Source of the DNA: Candidatus Bathyarchaeota archaeon BA1
Lineage (GTDB): Archaea; Thermoproteota; Bathyarchaeia; Bathyarchaeales; Bathyarchaeaceae
DNA: 6,693 nucleotides
Direction of reading: 5' to 3'
NCBI GenBank assembly: GCA_001399805.1
Contig: LIHJ01000068.1
Span: forward strand, 6,563-13,255
The first letter of the stretch is position 1; each line of letters starts with the position of its first letter. Below the pieces are notes generated by a model. The model had not been told where the DNA came from and ran no database searches. It saw nothing but the letters and a program-made list of their open reading frames with translations. Shown in pieces: positions 5,286 through 6,693 of this stretch. A program made the translations under genes and the position numbers.

Positions 5286-5500
5286 TCATGTTATTGGTAG
5301 TCTTGTTATCCCTTCTATTTTTTTAAAGTCTTTGTCGAAGGAGTAGAGTTCTTTTATGCCGCTTGACTCATGACTTCTACTATTAGGGCGTCGTTTGGGT
5401 CTGGTTTTAGGTCACGCCCTAGCTCGGCCGCCGTGAAGTACGTTTCTTTGTCAACACCGCTTATTTTGACGTTCTTTAAGCATAAAGAGGCCGGTGACCA
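5286..5500 (-). pseudogene. PIN-domain (VapC-like) C-terminal remnant, frameshifted
   Basis: On the minus strand, bases ~5500 to ~5366 read NVKISGVDKETYFTAAELGR and KPDPNDALIVEVMSQ, and after a shift of one base, 5363 to 5289 reads SGIKELYSFDKDFKKIEGIT, ending RLPIT before TGA 5286-5288. NDALI followed by GI..LYSFDKDF is the usual second half of a PIN nuclease, with the late catalytic Asp pair. In the first frame translation ends at TAA 5354-5356, and adding one base near 5366 restores the pattern. The first half with the initial catalytic Asp is absent: upstream the frame meets TAA within about 40 bases. It is a different, more canonical PIN type than the intact toxin at 3238. No antitoxin partner is recognisable beside it. 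It is a broken toxin gene, unless the frameshift is a read error, and even then it lacks its N-terminus. Confidence 0.7.
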
Positions 5501-5575
5501 TGTTGATTAGGGTAGCGCGCGCCTAGTTATTAACCGACTGCTAGGATTCTGAGATGATCTGCTATATCAGCGCAC

Positions 5576-5686
5576 ATGTCAGCAGCCCGTTCCATCAGAG
5601 GCTGGTTCCTCAAGGGGCTGGCTGACCTTAAAATTGTGGAAGAGGTTGAGGTGCCTTTAGCCTTTAGTGATGGAGCCCGCTGTTAG
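5576..5686 (+). CDS. Tiny uncharacterised frame, possibly the start of the next one
   Basis: ATG 5576 to TAG 5684-5686 encodes 36 residues, MSAARSIRGWFLKGLADLKI then VEEVEVPLAFSDGARC. It overlaps the following frame by 17 bases. Joined at the overlap by a one-base shift, the two would form one protein of about 85-90 residues. No family is recognised and no ribosome site is evident, so the call is weak. Confidence 0.25.
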   Translation: MSAARSIRGWFLKGLADLKIVEEVEVPLAFSDGARC

Positions 5687-5837
5687 AGTTCTGCTTCTGG
5701 ACGAAAAGTCCTCAACAGAGGAGAGGATAGAAGCCTTGGAGAAACTCAGGGCACGGTTTCAACACGTAGCCCTCCTACTCAACGAAATGACCGATCACAT
5801 CATTAAGCGAACAGAAGAATTGAAATCCAAAATATAA
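5670..5837 (+). CDS. Small charged helical protein of unknown function
   Basis: ATG 5670 (or GTG 5667) to TAA 5835-5837 gives 55 residues: VRVLLLDEKSSTEER followed by an almost wholly helical stretch, IEALEKLRARFQHVALLLNE and MTDHIIKRTEELKSKI. The hydrophobic spacing suggests a coiled coil or a helical hairpin. Codon use and the absence of stops look like real coding, but I know no matching family. It could be an antitoxin-like helix of a lost toxin-antitoxin pair (a PIN remnant lies 170 bases to the left on the other strand) or the C-terminus of the preceding short frame. It converges on the geranylgeranyl reductase, with 25 bases between the two stops. Confidence 0.45.
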   Translation: MEPAVRVLLLDEKSSTEERIEALEKLRARFQHVALLLNEMTDHIIKRTEELKSKI

Positions 5838-5843
5838 AAAGTA
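5829..5843 (-). terminator. T-rich terminator of the geranylgeranyl reductase
   Basis: On the minus strand, about 20 bases past the reductase stop, the sequence reads TACTTTTTATATTTT. Such T-rich runs without a stem are typical archaeal transcription ends. It overlaps the end of the convergent small + strand gene. Confidence 0.4.
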
Positions 5844-5862
5844 AACGTCCTGATTGGAAATT

Positions 5863-6693
5863 TCAGATTAACATGGCGATTATCGCCGTCATCGTAACCC
5901 TTAAGAGAAAAAGGGTATCAGAGACTTTCGTTAAGGACGCCCTTGCCAACTTTCTGACCACGGGTCTCAAAAGTCTGGACTGGTAGGCTGTATCGCCATA
6001 TGTTTCAATGGTTTCTACGATTCTCTTGTCTTCAGCTATTAATTGAAATATCCTGTCAAGATCCTTGTCCCAGAGACTGTTCAAAATTTTTCTGGCGAGG
6101 GAAGTAAACCGCAATTCGCCTCCTATGAGGCTCTTCCAAGCAGTTTCGTAGGTTTGCAAACATTTACTGCTAAAATCGCCTTTCATTGAACACTCGACTG
6201 CGGTTTCCCCGGAAATTTCACCCCCTTTAAGGGCAAAATAGATTCCCCCACCGGTTGTCGGTTTCACGTGACCGGCAGAATCCCCCACAACGAGCACCCT
6301 ATCAGTAAAAGAGCGATTTATAAGACCCGCGGGGTTTCTTCCGACAATTACTTTCTCAATTTTTCCGTTCCTGAGTTTTCTGAACGCGATCGGGTGATAT
6401 TTCATGAACCATTTAAGATACTTATACGCCGAAGTTTTCGGAGATTTTGTTCCAATGCACAGCCCGACCCTTGCTCTACCATCATTTAGGGGCACGATCC
6501 AAACAAAAAATCCCGGAGCGATATGCCTCCCAAAGTATAATTCAACACAATCGGATGAATGAAAATCAACATTGGAGATCTCATATTGGAGCCCTACTAA
6601 GGGGTTTTTCTTAGCCTTCAGACCAAAATTTTTGAGGAGCCTCGGCGTCGCGCCCTCCGCATCAATCATCAATCTCGATCTAAACTCTGTGGC
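5863..6693 (-). CDS. Geranylgeranyl reductase family flavoprotein, C-terminal part (5' end beyond the window)
   Basis: These FAD enzymes saturate the geranylgeranyl chains of archaeal membrane lipids (digeranylgeranylglycerophospholipid reductase) or related isoprenoids at the membrane. The visible 276 residues run in frame to the right edge, starting ATEFRSRLMIDAEGA, where DAEG is the family's flavin-associated motif after the second Rossmann strand. Next comes the substrate-domain pattern APGFFVWIVPLNDGRARVGL, and then the flavin-binding motif DRVLVVGDSAGHVKPTTGGG followed by IYFALKGGEISGE. A helical C-terminus closes with a short hydrophobic end (LLRVTMTAIIAMLI). The N-terminal GxGxxG half, about 110 residues, is missing only because of the window edge. 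No damage is seen. The gene stands apart from the decayed minus-strand genes, and its family supports an archaeal host. The exact substrate cannot be told from this part. Confidence 0.86.
   Translation of the reverse strand, partial: ATEFRSRLMIDAEGATPRLLKNFGLKAKKNPLVGLQYEISNVDFHSSDCVELYFGRHIAPGFFVWIVPLNDGRARVGLCIGTKSPKTSAYKYLKWFMKYHPIAFRKLRNGKIEKVIVGRNPAGLINRSFTDRVLVVGDSAGHVKPTTGGGIYFALKGGEISGETAVECSMKGDFSSKCLQTYETAWKSLIGGELRFTSLARKILNSLWDKDLDRIFQLIAEDKRIVETIETYGDTAYQSRLLRPVVRKLARASLTKVSDTLFLLRVTMTAIIAMLI

Noticed and set aside
1..6693. CRISPR array, tRNA or insertion sequence
   Set aside because: Reading both strands I found no regularly spaced repeats, no tRNA T-loop with a matching acceptor stem, and no transposase motifs or paired terminal inverted repeats around the broken genes.

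Overview
The window looks archaeal, most likely a Bathyarchaeia-like or other Thermoproteota lineage (inference). The evidence is an archaeal geranylgeranyl-reductase-type lipid enzyme, a dolichol/polyprenol-phosphate mannose synthase, an archaeal RNase J-like N-terminus, AT-rich TATA-like boxes about 26 nt upstream of starts that lack Shine-Dalgarno sites, and frequent GTG/TTG starts. No rRNA, tRNA, CRISPR array, transposase or integrase was seen.

Left part (1-2172, + strand, GC-rich): a single-chain nucleotidyltransferase with a HEPN-like helical domain; a possible 47-residue membrane peptide; an NAD-dependent sugar epimerase cut after its first third and joined directly to the last ~50 codons of a membrane-anchored family 2 glycosyltransferase; and an intact polyprenol-phosphate mannose synthase. 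This looks like the remains of a surface-glycan or N-glycosylation cluster that has lost DNA.

Middle (2200-4235): a second, AT-rich family 2 glycosyltransferase start with two single-base frameshifts and no C-terminus; an intact AbrB-type antitoxin/PIN toxin pair (VapBC type) with a GTGA overlap; then about 540 bases with no recognisable gene.

Right part (4235-6693, mostly - strand): the C-terminal scrap of a different rhamnosyltransferase-like enzyme; the N-terminal scrap of an archaeal RNase J-like metallo-beta-lactamase protein; a small stand-alone WYL-like protein just upstream of that scrap; a frameshifted PIN-domain remnant; two tiny + strand frames; and the C-terminal 276 codons of a geranylgeranyl reductase that runs off the right edge.

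The intact genes belong to glycolipid/glycan synthesis (mannose synthase, isoprenoid reductase) and to toxin-antitoxin or nucleic-acid-sensing families. At least five gene fragments in under 7 kb make this a decaying accessory region. I did not find a convincing new multi-gene system. The most distinctive intact items are the fused nucleotidyltransferase-HEPN protein, the PIN toxin with an altered active site, and the small WYL-like protein.
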